Positions 8,243-16,441 of a DNA stretch of 44,108 nucleotides are shown here, piece after piece; the stretch's first letter is position 1, and each line of letters begins with the position of its first letter. The stretch is from Streptomyces beihaiensis. Lineage in GTDB: Bacteria; Actinomycetota; Actinomycetes; Streptomycetales; Streptomycetaceae. The notes beneath the pieces are model-generated. The model was not told the origin of the DNA, made no database searches, and worked only from the letters and a program-made list of their open reading frames with translations. Both the position numbers and the translations under genes were made by a program. The stretch spans positions 1 to 44,108 of the forward strand of contig NZ_JAPHNL010000272.1 in NCBI RefSeq assembly GCF_026274175.1. Direction: 5' to 3'.

Positions 8243-8271
8243 ACGGTAGGGCAGGGACTTCCGGACGACAA
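8243..8271 (-). promoter_or_regulatory. Promoter upstream of the c-di-AMP riboswitch
   Basis: On the minus strand TTGTCG (8271-8266), a 17-base spacer and TACCGT (8248-8243) form a good vegetative promoter. Transcription would begin near 8236, about 14 bases before the predicted 5' end of the riboswitch. Confidence 0.6.
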
Positions 8272-8580
8272 TCGCCGGAATCGGCCGCGCATTCACATTC
8301 TTGATCGAATACGAATTCCATGCGTCACTCTGCGTGGGCCCAGCCGCCATAACGGCACCATTGCTTCAGCGAATTGCAGTGAAGGCCGCACCGGGAACCG
8401 CCACGGACGGTCACCGTTATGACGCTGCTCACGTCCGAGTTCGCAACCCCGGGAGAATTACGGATGGTTGGCGGTAAACCGGTCAAACCGGATTGATGGT
8501 TGCCCGTGTCATGCATGTCGTATCGTCGACAATGCGCCCGCCGGCGAGGAACGCCGGAGCACCGACCGCGAGGAGCCCCC

Positions 8581-9378
8581 GTGACGCAGCACGCACCGTC
8601 CACCGAGCCCCAGCTGACCGGGGTGCGCAACTTCCGCGATGTGGGCGGCCTGCCGACCGTGGACGGACGGCGGGTGCGCCAGGGCGTGCTCTTCCGCAGC
8701 GGACATCTCGCCCACGCCACGGCCGAGGACGCGGCGTTCCTCGCCGGTCTTGGACTGCACACGATCTTCGACTTCCGCAACGCGGCCGACCAGAAGCTGG
8801 AAGGCGCCGATGTCGAGCTGCCGGGGGTGCGCAATGTGAATCTGCCGCTGTCCGACCCGGCGGACGGCGCCGAGTTCTGGAAGATGGTCCGCGACGGCGA
8901 CATCGACCAGCTGCGCTCGATCCTCTCCGACGGGCGCGCGGCGGGGCGCATGATCGCCTCGTACCGCACGATCATCACCGAGCGCACCGCCGAGCACGGC
9001 CAGGTCCTGCGCGCGGTCGCCGAGGACAGCGTGCCCACCCTCATGCACTGCGCCGCGGGCAAGGACCGCGCCGGCCTGTCCATCGCGATCACGCTGCTCG
9101 CGGTCGGCGTGGAGCGCGACGCGATCGAGGCCGACTACTTGGAGTCGAACGCGAAGCACCGCCGCTACAAGGTGCACCGCAGCGCCACCGCGGCGGACGC
9201 CTACTCTCCCGAGGTCATGGAGCTGCTCAGCCCGCTCTTCGACGCCCGTGCCGAGTACCTCGACGCGGCCTTCGTGGCCATCGAGGAGACCTGGGGCTCC
9301 ACCGAGCGCTACCTCGAGGCGGGGCTGAGGCTCACGGCCGCCGACCGCGACCGGCTGCGCGAGCGTCTGCTCGACTGA
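8581..9378 (+). CDS. Tyrosine/serine protein phosphatase (dual-specificity-like)
   Basis: A 265-residue protein with an N-terminal NFRDVGGLPT motif and the P-loop HCAAGKDRAG, giving catalytic C157 and R163 of the CX5R signature. It belongs to the bacterial tyrosine-phosphatase group that includes Mycobacterium PtpB-like enzymes and some phosphoinositide phosphatases. The substrate is unknown and there is no signal peptide. GTG 8581 is selected because GAGGAG lies about six bases upstream and the family motif begins soon after. Frames open further upstream lack a ribosome-binding site. Its stop is followed at once by a four-copy GGCTACC repeat and the convergent end of the hopanoid operon. Confidence 0.88.
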   Translation: MTQHAPSTEPQLTGVRNFRDVGGLPTVDGRRVRQGVLFRSGHLAHATAEDAAFLAGLGLHTIFDFRNAADQKLEGADVELPGVRNVNLPLSDPADGAEFWKMVRDGDIDQLRSILSDGRAAGRMIASYRTIITERTAEHGQVLRAVAEDSVPTLMHCAAGKDRAGLSIAITLLAVGVERDAIEADYLESNAKHRRYKVHRSATAADAYSPEVMELLSPLFDARAEYLDAAFVAIEETWGSTERYLEAGLRLTAADRDRLRERLLD

Positions 9379-9385
9379 GGCGGCC

Positions 9386-9413
9386 GGCTACCGGCTACCG
9401 GCTACCGGCTACC
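9386..9413. repeat. Heptamer tandem repeat (GGCTACC x4)
   Basis: Four exact, uninterrupted GGCTACC copies sit between the phosphatase stop (9378) and the small membrane protein gene, and cover its stop codon (TAG at 9404-9402). On the minus strand each copy carries TAG, and the seven-base period puts TAG in all three frames. Confidence 0.95.
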
Positions 9414-9548
9414 GCCCAGCGTGAACAGCAGGTAGACGAAGGCGGCGAACGCGTGGCCCGCGAAGACGTACAGCAGGACGCGGACCAGGATGCCGCGCGG
9501 CATCTTGTCCTCGATCTCACGGCGCGCGGGGCGCTCGGCGTCGCTCAT
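9402..9548 (-). CDS. Small membrane protein, DUF6126-like
   Basis: A 48-residue protein: a charged start (SDAERPARREIEDK), then PRGILVRVLLYVFAGHAF and one long hydrophobic helix to the C-terminus, ending LLFTLGGSR. The Pro-Arg-Gly then hydrophobic pattern resembles short Streptomyces proteins of family DUF6126 (recalled, not searched). Its ATG at 9548 lies two bases after the stop of the XRE-cupin regulator, so the two are translated together. Function is unknown; a membrane partner of the regulator is one possibility. The stop codon lies inside the heptamer repeat, so repeat-number change would alter or keep the C-terminus. Confidence 0.75.
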   Translation of the reverse strand: MSDAERPARREIEDKMPRGILVRVLLYVFAGHAFAAFVYLLFTLGGSR

Positions 9549-9550
9549 GG

Positions 9551-10177
9551 TCAGATCTCCCGGATCGGGCCGGCCGCCGGGCCGAGACACAGCGCGGCGG
9601 TCGGGCTCTGCAAGAGGGTGTGCACGAAGAGGAGTTCGACCCCGCTCGCGTCCGCGGCGGCGATCTTGTGCGGGGTCAGCGAGTCGAAGTGCGCGCTGTC
9701 GCCGGGGCCGAGCCGGTGGGACGTGTCGCCGAGGCGGAGCCTCAGCCGCCCGGTGAGCACGTAGAGCCACTCCTCGCCCGGATGGACGCGCACGATGTCG
9801 CCCTGCGCCCCGTGCGGGACGTGGACGCGCAGCGCCTGCATGCCGCGACCGGGCGCACCGGCCTGGACGTAGGTCCAGCCGCCGGCCTTCGTCGCTTCGG
9901 CGGACCCGGCGCGCACGACGGCGTCACGGTCGGCGGGGGCCTCGCCGAGCAGCTCGGAGACGGTCGTACCGTAGGTGCGGGCGAGCGAGAGCAGCATGGG
10001 CAGCGAAGGCTGGCGGTGCCCTGTCTCCAGACGGGAGAGGTGGGCCGGCGAGAGTCCGGCGGAGCCGGCGGCGACCTCCAGCGTGAGGGAGGCGCGGCGG
10101 CGCAGGGCGCGCAGCCGGGGCGCGACGGCGGGCAGTTCCGGGGGCTCCGGAACCTCCTCCGGGAGGGCAGGGCTCAT
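9551..10177 (-). CDS. XRE-family regulator with C-terminal cupin domain
   Basis: A 208-residue protein: an XRE helix-turn-helix (about 21-76, with AGLSPAHLSRLETGHRQPS) and a cupin_2 domain (about 115-187, with HPGEEWLYVLTGRLRL and the DSAHFDSLTPHKI strand). Such regulators bind DNA and sense a small ligand in the cupin pocket. It lies 73 bases downstream of hpnO on the same strand, and a promoter-like element in that gap suggests its own transcription as well. No Shine-Dalgarno sequence precedes ATG 10177, and the -10-like CTGAAT ends seven bases upstream, so the mRNA may be leaderless. Two GGCAAA repeats 20 bases apart (10209-10234) are candidate operators for autoregulation. Confidence 0.85.
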   Translation of the reverse strand: MSPALPEEVPEPPELPAVAPRLRALRRRASLTLEVAAGSAGLSPAHLSRLETGHRQPSLPMLLSLARTYGTTVSELLGEAPADRDAVVRAGSAEATKAGGWTYVQAGAPGRGMQALRVHVPHGAQGDIVRVHPGEEWLYVLTGRLRLRLGDTSHRLGPGDSAHFDSLTPHKIAAADASGVELLFVHTLLQSPTAALCLGPAAGPIREI

Positions 10178-10184
10178 ACGGACG

Positions 10185-10234
10185 ATTCAGCCAGAGCCCT
10201 GCCCCGGGGGCAAATTTGTTACCTCAGAGGCAAA
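10185..10234 (-). promoter_or_regulatory. Promoter and repeated operator of the XRE-cupin gene
   Basis: On the minus strand TTGCCC (10213-10208), 17 bases, and CTGAAT (10190-10185) resemble a vegetative promoter that would start transcription at or next to the ATG (10177). Two GGCAAA copies (plus-strand 10209-10214 and 10229-10234) are exactly 20 bases apart, about two helical turns. One of them overlaps the -35 box, as expected for a repressor site. Confidence 0.45.
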
Positions 10235-10250
10235 GTCGGGTTCATGCTCC

Positions 10251-11636
10251 TCAGCGGTTGGCCACCGCCTGCTTCACGAGGGTCTTGCTGAAGTCCCACA
10301 TCAGGCCGCTGCCGCTGTGCGCGTCGTCCATGACGGCGGTGAACGCCTCGACGAACCGGTCGACGTCGCCCTCGTCGATCACGAGGGGCGGAATCAGCTT
10401 GATGACTTCCAGATGGTCGCCGGAGACCTGGGTGAGGATCCGGTGCTTCTGCAGCAGCGGCACGACGACCATCTGAGCGAACAGGCCCTTGCGCGCGGCC
10501 TGCAGCATCGTCCACCGGCTCCGCAGCTTCAAGGACTTGGGCCTGCCGAACTCGATGCCGACCATCAGGCCCCGGCCGCGTACGTCGGCCAGCAGTTCGT
10601 AGCGGTCGACGAGAGCGGCGAGCCTCGACTTCAACAGGCCGCCCATGGCACGGGAGTTGGCGACGACCTGCTCGTCCTCCATGACCGACAGGACGGCGAG
10701 TCCGGCGGCCATGGCCTGGGCGTTGGAGCCGAAGCTCGCCGAGTGGACGAGGACACGGTCCATGGACGAGTAGACCTTCTTGAAGATCCAGTCCTTTCCG
10801 AGGGTCGCGCTGACCGGGACATATCCACCCGACAGCGCCTTCGCCACGCACACGAGGTCGGGCTCGACGCCGTCCTCGTGCTGGTAGGCGTAGAAGTCGC
10901 CGGTACGGCCGAGGCCGGTCTGCACCTCGTCGGCGATGAGCAGCGCCTTGTGCTTGTGCAGGAGTTCCTGTGCGCCACGCAGATAGCCGGGCGGCGCCTC
11001 GTGGACGCCCTTGCCCTGGATCGGTTCGACGATCAGCGCGGCGACGTCGCCCTTCTTCAGCTCCTTCGCCAGTACGCCGAGATCGCCCAGCGGCACGGCG
11101 GTGTCGGGCAGCAGCGGGGCGAAGCCCTCGCGGAAGCCGTCCTCGCCGTTGACGGAGAGCGATCCGGTGGTCAGTCCGTGGAAGGCGTGCGCGCAGTACA
11201 GGACGCGGGGCCTGCCGGTCGCGTACCGGGCGAACTTCAGGGCGGTCTCCACGGCCTCGGTGCCGCTGTTGCCGAAGAACACGCGGTCCAGATGGGGGCT
11301 GTGGGCGAGCAGTCTCTCGGCGAGCAGACCCGGCAGCGGCTGGCAGTCGAACCGGGTCAGGTCGGCCAACGAGGCGTCGAGGACGTCGTGCAGGGCCTTG
11401 CGCACGACGGGGTGGTGGCGCCCCAGGCCCATGACGCCGAACCCGGCGAGCATGTCCAGGTGGTCGTTGCCGTCGGCGTCCCAGAAGTGGGCGCCCTCGG
11501 CCCGCTCGTACACCTTGTCGAAGCCGATGGTGTGCAGCATCTTCGGCAGCTGGTGATTGAGGTACTTGGCGTGCAGCTCGTACCGTTCGGCGCCGCGCTC
11601 GGCGAGCAGTGTGCCGAGGTCGAACTCCTTGCTCAT
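10251..11636 (-). CDS. hpnO: PLP-dependent class III aminotransferase, HpnO-like
   Basis: A 461-residue class III aminotransferase. Visible features are GTEA for phosphate binding (125-128), the cofactor aspartate in [11 protein letters not shown] (about 231-241), and the Schiff-base lysine K266 in [12 protein letters not shown]. In hopanoid gene clusters the family member HpnO converts the side-chain aldehyde (from ribosylhopane) to aminobacteriohopanetriol, and the context here supports that role. ATG 11636 overlaps the dxs stop by four bases (ATGA), so it is coupled to dxs. No ribosome-binding oddities were seen. A general ornithine- or acetylornithine-type aminotransferase is the alternative if the context were ignored. 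Confidence 0.87.
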   Translation of the reverse strand: MSKEFDLGTLLAERGAERYELHAKYLNHQLPKMLHTIGFDKVYERAEGAHFWDADGNDHLDMLAGFGVMGLGRHHPVVRKALHDVLDASLADLTRFDCQPLPGLLAERLLAHSPHLDRVFFGNSGTEAVETALKFARYATGRPRVLYCAHAFHGLTTGSLSVNGEDGFREGFAPLLPDTAVPLGDLGVLAKELKKGDVAALIVEPIQGKGVHEAPPGYLRGAQELLHKHKALLIADEVQTGLGRTGDFYAYQHEDGVEPDLVCVAKALSGGYVPVSATLGKDWIFKKVYSSMDRVLVHSASFGSNAQAMAAGLAVLSVMEDEQVVANSRAMGGLLKSRLAALVDRYELLADVRGRGLMVGIEFGRPKSLKLRSRWTMLQAARKGLFAQMVVVPLLQKHRILTQVSGDHLEVIKLIPPLVIDEGDVDRFVEAFTAVMDDAHSGSGLMWDFSKTLVKQAVANR

Positions 11637-13531
11637 GCGTCGTTCTCCTTGCGGGCTTGTCGCTCCAGGTGCTCCAGGGAAGAGGCGATCCGTCCCGCGA
11701 TCTCGACCGGGGTCAGGCCGATGTCGGCGAGCACCTCGCCCCGCTTGGCGTGGGCGAGGAACTGCTCGGGGATGCCGAAGCGCCGTACGGGCACGTCGAC
11801 GTCGGCGTCGCCGAGGGCGAGTGCGACGGCCGAACCGACGCCCCCGGAGCGGCTGTTGTCCTCGACGACGGCGACCAGGTCGTGCTCGGCGGCGAGCGGC
11901 GCGAGCGCCGGGTCGACGGGCTTGACCCAGCGCGGGTCGACCACGGTGCAGCCGATACCGCGCCCTTCCAGCAGTTCGGCGGCCTGCAGGCAGACCGGCG
12001 CCATGACGCCCACCGCGACGAGCAGCACCCGCGCCTCGTCGGCCCGGTGCAGCACGTCCGTGCCGCCCACCCGGTCGATCGCCGGGACGGCCGGGCCCAC
12101 CGACTCCTTGGGGAAGCGCAGCAGGGTCGGGGCGTCGTCGACGGCGACGGCCTCGCGCAGCTGGGCGCGGAGCTGGTCGGCGTCGCGCGGCGCGGCGATC
12201 CTCAGGCCCGGTACGACCTGGAGGACGGACATGTCCCACATGCCGTTGTGGGAGGCGCCGTCGGTGCCGGTGACGCCGGCCCGGTCGAGCACGAAGGTGA
12301 CCCCGCACCGGTGCAGGGCGACGTCCATGAGGAGCTGGTCGAAGGCGCGGTTGAGGAATGTGGCGTAGACGGCGACGACCGGGTGCAGACCGCCTGTGGC
12401 GAGGCCCGCGGCCGACACGGTGGCGTGCTGCTCGGCGATGCCGACGTCCCAGACCCGGTCGGGGAACGCGTCGGCGAACTTCGTCAGGCCGACCGGGTGC
12501 AGCATGGCCGCGGTGATGGCGACGACGTCCTCGCGCTCACGCCCGATACGGACGATCTCGTCGCCGAACACGGACGTCCAGGACGGCCCGCCGGGCGGGG
12601 TGAGCGGCGCGCAGGTCAACGGGTCCATGACGCCGACGCTGTGGAAGCGGTCGGCCTCGTCGGCGAGCGCCGGCTCGTAGCCGCGGCCCTTCTCGGTGAG
12701 GCAGTGGACGAGGACCGGGCCGTGGAAGCGTTTGGCGCGGCGCAGCGCGGACTCGACGGCGTTGGTGTCGTGCCCGTCGATCGGCCCCACGTATTTGAGG
12801 CCGAGGTCCTCGAACATGCCCTGCGGGGCGAAGGCGTCCTTGAAGCCCTTCTTGGCGCCGTGCAGGGACTCGTAGACGGTGTGTCCGATGACGGGGGTGC
12901 GCAGCAGGACGTCCTTGCCCCAGGCGAGCACCTTCTCGTAGCTGTCGGTGGTCCTGAGGGTGGCCAGGTGGTTGGCGAGGCCGCCGATGGTGGGCGCGTA
13001 GGAGCGTTCGTTGTCGTTGACGACGATGATCAGCGGCCGGTCCTTGGCGGCCGCGATGTTGTTGAGCGCCTCCCAGGCCATGCCGCCGGTGAGGGCCCCG
13101 TCCCCGATGACCGCGACGACATGACCGTGGCCGCCCTGCACGTGGCGCGCCTTGGCGAGTCCGTCGGCCCAGCCGAGCGCGGTGGAGGCGTGGCTGTTCT
13201 CGACGATGTCGTGCTCGGACTCCTCGCGCGACGGGTAGCCGGACAGGCCGCCCTTGCCGCGCAGCTTCGAGAAGTCCTGACGTCCCGTCAACAGCTTGTG
13301 CACGTAGCTCTGGTGGCCGGTGTCCCAGACGATCTTGTCGGCCGGTGACTCGAAGACCCGGTGCAGCGCGATGGACAGTTCCACCACGCCGAGGTTCGGC
13401 CCGAGGTGGCCGCCGGTCCTGGCGACCGCGTGGACCAAAAACTCCCTGATCTCCGCGGTCAGTTCGTCGAGTTGTTCCTCGCTCAGCGACTTCAGGTCGC
13501 GCGGCCCCCTGATGGTTTCCAGAATCGTCAC
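11633..13531 (-). CDS. dxs: 1-deoxy-D-xylulose-5-phosphate synthase
   Basis: A full-length 632-residue DXS. It has an N-terminal TPP-binding region with [16 protein letters not shown] and [16 protein letters not shown] (143-158), a central pyrimidine-binding domain with VGIAEQHA, and a C-terminal transketolase domain. It condenses pyruvate and glyceraldehyde 3-phosphate, the first committed step of the MEP isoprenoid pathway. GTG 13531 has GGGGG seven bases upstream. Lying between ispG and hpnO inside the hopanoid operon, it is likely a dedicated second copy that raises precursor supply during hopanoid production; Streptomyces normally carry another dxs elsewhere. The second copy is not visible here. 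Confidence 0.95.
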   Translation of the reverse strand: MTILETIRGPRDLKSLSEEQLDELTAEIREFLVHAVARTGGHLGPNLGVVELSIALHRVFESPADKIVWDTGHQSYVHKLLTGRQDFSKLRGKGGLSGYPSREESEHDIVENSHASTALGWADGLAKARHVQGGHGHVVAVIGDGALTGGMAWEALNNIAAAKDRPLIIVVNDNERSYAPTIGGLANHLATLRTTDSYEKVLAWGKDVLLRTPVIGHTVYESLHGAKKGFKDAFAPQGMFEDLGLKYVGPIDGHDTNAVESALRRAKRFHGPVLVHCLTEKGRGYEPALADEADRFHSVGVMDPLTCAPLTPPGGPSWTSVFGDEIVRIGREREDVVAITAAMLHPVGLTKFADAFPDRVWDVGIAEQHATVSAAGLATGGLHPVVAVYATFLNRAFDQLLMDVALHRCGVTFVLDRAGVTGTDGASHNGMWDMSVLQVVPGLRIAAPRDADQLRAQLREAVAVDDAPTLLRFPKESVGPAVPAIDRVGGTDVLHRADEARVLLVAVGVMAPVCLQAAELLEGRGIGCTVVDPRWVKPVDPALAPLAAEHDLVAVVEDNSRSGGVGSAVALALGDADVDVPVRRFGIPEQFLAHAKRGEVLADIGLTPVEIAGRIASSLEHLERQARKENDA

Positions 13532-13567
13532 GCTGGAGCCCCCTTCGTGTTGCGTTCTCTCAAGAAC

Positions 13568-14734
13568 TCAGCCCACGGTGACGTCGGGTGTGCCCGACGC
13601 GACGCCGTCCTTCTCCATCTGCTCGGCGATGCGCGTCGCCTCGTCGATCAGCGTCTCGACGATCTTCGACTCGGGAACGGTCCTGACGACCTCGCCCTTG
13701 ACGAAGATCTGGCCCTTGCCGTTGCCCGAGGCCACGCCGAGATCGGCCTCCCGGGCCTCCCCCGGCCCGTTGACCACACATCCCATGACGGCCACGCGAA
13801 GCGGCACCTCCATGCCCTGGAGCCCTGCGGTCACCTCGTCGGCGAGCTTGTACACGTCGACCTGGGCGCGCCCGCAGGACGGGCAGGAGACGATCTCCAG
13901 ACTCCGCTGCCGCAGGCCCAGTGACTCCAGGATCTGGATGCCGACCTTCACCTCCTGCGCGGGTGGCGCCGACAGCGAGACCCGGATGGTGTCACCGATG
14001 CCCTCGCTCAGCAACGCCCCGAAGGCGACGGCGGACTTGATGGTCCCCTGGAACTCGGGACCGGCCTCCGTGACGCCGAGGTGCAGCGGATAGTCGCAGG
14101 CGGCGGCCAGCTGCCGGTAGGCGTTGATCATCACCACCGGGTCGTTGTGCTTGACGGATATCTTCAGATCGCGAAAGCCGTGCTCCTCGAAGAGCGACGC
14201 CTCCCACAGCGCCGACTCGACGAGCGCTTCGGCGGTGGCCTTCCCGTGCTTCTCAAGGAGTCGCCGGTCGAGCGAGCCGGCGTTGACCCCGATCCGGATC
14301 GGGGTGCCCGCGTCGCAAGCGGCCCGCGCGATCTGTTTCACCTGGTCGTCGAACTTCTTGATGTTGCCGGGGTTGACGCGGACCGCCGCACATCCGGCGT
14401 CGATCGCCGCGAACACGTACTTCGGCTGGAAGTGAATGTCCGCGATCACGGGGATCTGCGACTTGCGAGCGATGGTCGCGAGCGCGTCCGCGTCGTCCTG
14501 GGTGGGGCACGCCACCCGCACGATCTGGCAGCCGGAGGCGGTCAGTTCGGCGATCTGCTGCAGCGTGGCCCCGATGTCCGAGGTCCGTGTCGTCGTCATC
14601 GACTGCACGGACACCGGCGCGCCGCCTCCCACGGCCACCGGCCCGACCTGGATCCGGCGGCTGACGCGCCGCTCGGCCACCGGTCGGACCGGCATCTGCG
14701 GGAGGCCCAGTGAGAGAGGCTCTCCTGAGGTCAT
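13568..14734 (-). CDS. ispG: 4-hydroxy-3-methylbut-2-en-1-yl diphosphate synthase
   Basis: A 388-residue bacterial-type IspG (GcpE). The TIM-barrel part holds [12 protein letters not shown] and the ADIHFQPKY and [12 protein letters not shown] strands. The C-terminal ferredoxin-like part binds [4Fe-4S] through SCPSCGR and the [10 protein letters not shown] motif. It carries out reductive ring opening of MEcPP to HMBPP in the MEP pathway. ATG 14734 lies seven bases after the hpnH stop; an in-frame GTG at 14749 that overlaps hpnH is possible but would add an atypical five residues. Like the neighbouring dxs it is probably a cluster-specific paralogue that boosts isoprenoid flux. Confidence 0.94.
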   Translation of the reverse strand: MTSGEPLSLGLPQMPVRPVAERRVSRRIQVGPVAVGGGAPVSVQSMTTTRTSDIGATLQQIAELTASGCQIVRVACPTQDDADALATIARKSQIPVIADIHFQPKYVFAAIDAGCAAVRVNPGNIKKFDDQVKQIARAACDAGTPIRIGVNAGSLDRRLLEKHGKATAEALVESALWEASLFEEHGFRDLKISVKHNDPVVMINAYRQLAAACDYPLHLGVTEAGPEFQGTIKSAVAFGALLSEGIGDTIRVSLSAPPAQEVKVGIQILESLGLRQRSLEIVSCPSCGRAQVDVYKLADEVTAGLQGMEVPLRVAVMGCVVNGPGEAREADLGVASGNGKGQIFVKGEVVRTVPESKIVETLIDEATRIAEQMEKDGVASGTPDVTVG

Positions 14735-14741
14735 GGCGCGC

Positions 14742-15764
14742 TCACCCACGGTTCCCGGCGACGGTCTCGGTCATGGCGCGCAGCGACTCCTTGAGCGAGC
14801 CCATGGTGGCGAGCACGGCCGTCGGCTCGTAGCCGCAGTGCGCCATGCAGTTGTCGCAGCGCGGGTCCTTGCCACGCCCGTACTTGTCCCAGTCGGTCTT
14901 CTCGACGAGTTCCTTGTACGTGGTCACGTACCCGTCGCTCATCAGGTAGCAGGGCTTCTGCCAGCCGAACAGCGAGTAGTTGGGGATGGCCCACGCGGTG
15001 CACGGGAAGTCGACCTTGCCCTCGAGGAAGTCGAGGAACAGCGGCGAGTGGTTGAGCCGCCAGCGGCGCCGGTTGCCGCCCGCGAACGCTTTCTTGAACA
15101 GCTCGCGGGTCTGCGTGACGCCGAGGAAGTGGTCCTGGTCGGGAGCCTTCTCGTAGGCGTAGGCGGGCGAGATCATCATCTCGTCGACCTTGAGGTCGTC
15201 GTTGAGGAAGTTGAGCACCTCGATGATGGTCTGGGGGGTGTCGGTGTTGAAGAAGGTGGAGTTGGTGGTGACGCGGAAACCGCGCCGCTTGGCCTCCTTG
15301 ATCGCCTCGACGGCCTCGTCGAAGACGCCTTCCTTCGCCACGGACTCGTCATGGCGCTCGCGCAGGCCGTCGATGTGCACGGCGAACGCGAAGTACGGCG
15401 ACGGCGTGAACTTGTCCATCTTCTTGCGCAGCAGCATCGCGTTGGTGCACAGGAAGACGTACTTCTTCTTCGCCACCAACTGCCGGACGATCTCGTCGAT
15501 CTGAGGGTGCATCAATGGTTCACCGCCCGCGATGGAGACCATCGGCGCGCCGGACTCCAGAACGGCGCCCACGGCCTGCGCCACGGGCATCCGCTGCTTG
15601 AGCACCCCGGCCGGGTGCTGGATCTTGCCGCAGCCCTCGCACTTCAGATTGCAGGCGAAGAGCGGTTCCAGTTCGACGATCAGCGGAAACTTGTCCCGCT
15701 TGCGGATCTTCTGTTCAGCGAGATAAGTCGCAACCTTGATGGACTGACGCAGCGGCATGGCCAT
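14742..15764 (-). CDS. hpnH: Adenosyl-hopene transferase, radical SAM enzyme HpnH
   Basis: A 340-residue radical SAM protein with the cluster motif CNLKCEGC (C38, C42, C45), a SAM-binding GGEP segment ([12 protein letters not shown]) and C-terminal cysteines in [15 protein letters not shown]. HpnH joins a 5'-deoxyadenosyl group to diploptene (hopene), starting the C35 side chain of extended hopanoids. It sits between hpnG and ispG in the operon. ATG 15764 is chosen because a perfect GGAGGTGA lies six bases upstream and overlaps the hpnG stop codon; a longer start at 15803 would run into hpnG. All three cluster cysteines are present, so activity is expected. Confidence 0.95.
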   Translation of the reverse strand: MAMPLRQSIKVATYLAEQKIRKRDKFPLIVELEPLFACNLKCEGCGKIQHPAGVLKQRMPVAQAVGAVLESGAPMVSIAGGEPLMHPQIDEIVRQLVAKKKYVFLCTNAMLLRKKMDKFTPSPYFAFAVHIDGLRERHDESVAKEGVFDEAVEAIKEAKRRGFRVTTNSTFFNTDTPQTIIEVLNFLNDDLKVDEMMISPAYAYEKAPDQDHFLGVTQTRELFKKAFAGGNRRRWRLNHSPLFLDFLEGKVDFPCTAWAIPNYSLFGWQKPCYLMSDGYVTTYKELVEKTDWDKYGRGKDPRCDNCMAHCGYEPTAVLATMGSLKESLRAMTETVAGNRG

Positions 15765-15769
15765 CTGGC

Positions 15770-16441
15770 TCACCTCCGAGGGAGCAGCAACGATCGGTGC
15801 CATTCGAAAAAAGCGGGAAGGACGGCACGAAGGACGCGGAAGGCCGATAGTCCACCGCGAACCGTGCCGATCCGGACGAGTTCATGTTCAGGAGCGTCCA
15901 CGACCACCCGGACGGCCGCAACCGCGCGGCCCGGACGGCCGGGCGCGGCGGCGGCCGTGCGCAGCGTCGTCGCCGACTCCATGTCGACCGCGATCGCGCC
16001 GGTGGCCAGCAGGTCACCGCGCTCGTGGCCGCGTACGACGTGGTCGGAGCCGGTCAGCGGGCCGGTGTGCACGGTCCGGCCGGGTACGGCCCGAACCAGT
16101 TCCTTGACCAGCAGCTCGGTGCCCGTGCACGGCGTGTGGCCATGCGCGTCGCGGGTCTGGTCGGCGACCACCAGGTCGCCAGGGTGCATGCCGGGGGCGA
16201 GCCCGGCGCAGAAGCCGGTGGCCACCACGGCGGCCTCCCGCAGCGCCGGGTCGGCGAGGGCGCGGGCCGTGGCACGCTCGGCGGCCCTGGGCCCCATGCC
16301 GGTACGCAACAGGGTGACGGGGGAGCTCGGGCCGGAGCGCCTGCCCGTACGCAGGGCGAGGTGCTCGATGCCCAGCGCACAGGCGACGAGCAGCGGCGCG
16401 TGCTCCTCCGGCCGGCCGCAGGCCGCCGGGTTCCCGGTCAT
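15770..16441 (-). CDS. hpnG: Adenosylhopane nucleosidase HpnG
   Basis: A 223-residue member of the purine nucleoside phosphorylase/nucleosidase fold. Visible are GMGPRAAERA (phosphate/ribose region), ATGFCAGLAPGMHPGDLVVAD and the nucleoside-binding VDMESATTL. HpnG removes adenine from adenosylhopane to give ribosylhopane, the step after HpnH. Its ATG overlaps the last base of the shc stop (TGATG), and its own stop lies in the hpnH ribosome-binding site, so shc-hpnG-hpnH are tightly coupled. There is no lipobox or signal peptide, so it should act on the cytoplasmic face of the membrane. MTA/SAH nucleosidase is the alternative family label, disfavoured by context. Confidence 0.9.
   Translation of the reverse strand: MTGNPAACGRPEEHAPLLVACALGIEHLALRTGRRSGPSSPVTLLRTGMGPRAAERATARALADPALREAAVVATGFCAGLAPGMHPGDLVVADQTRDAHGHTPCTGTELLVKELVRAVPGRTVHTGPLTGSDHVVRGHERGDLLATGAIAVDMESATTLRTAAAAPGRPGRAVAAVRVVVDAPEHELVRIGTVRGGLSAFRVLRAVLPAFFEWHRSLLLPRR

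Noticed and set aside
9386-9413. Heptamer array as a possible CRISPR
   Set aside because: Units are contiguous seven-base copies without spacers and there are no cas genes.
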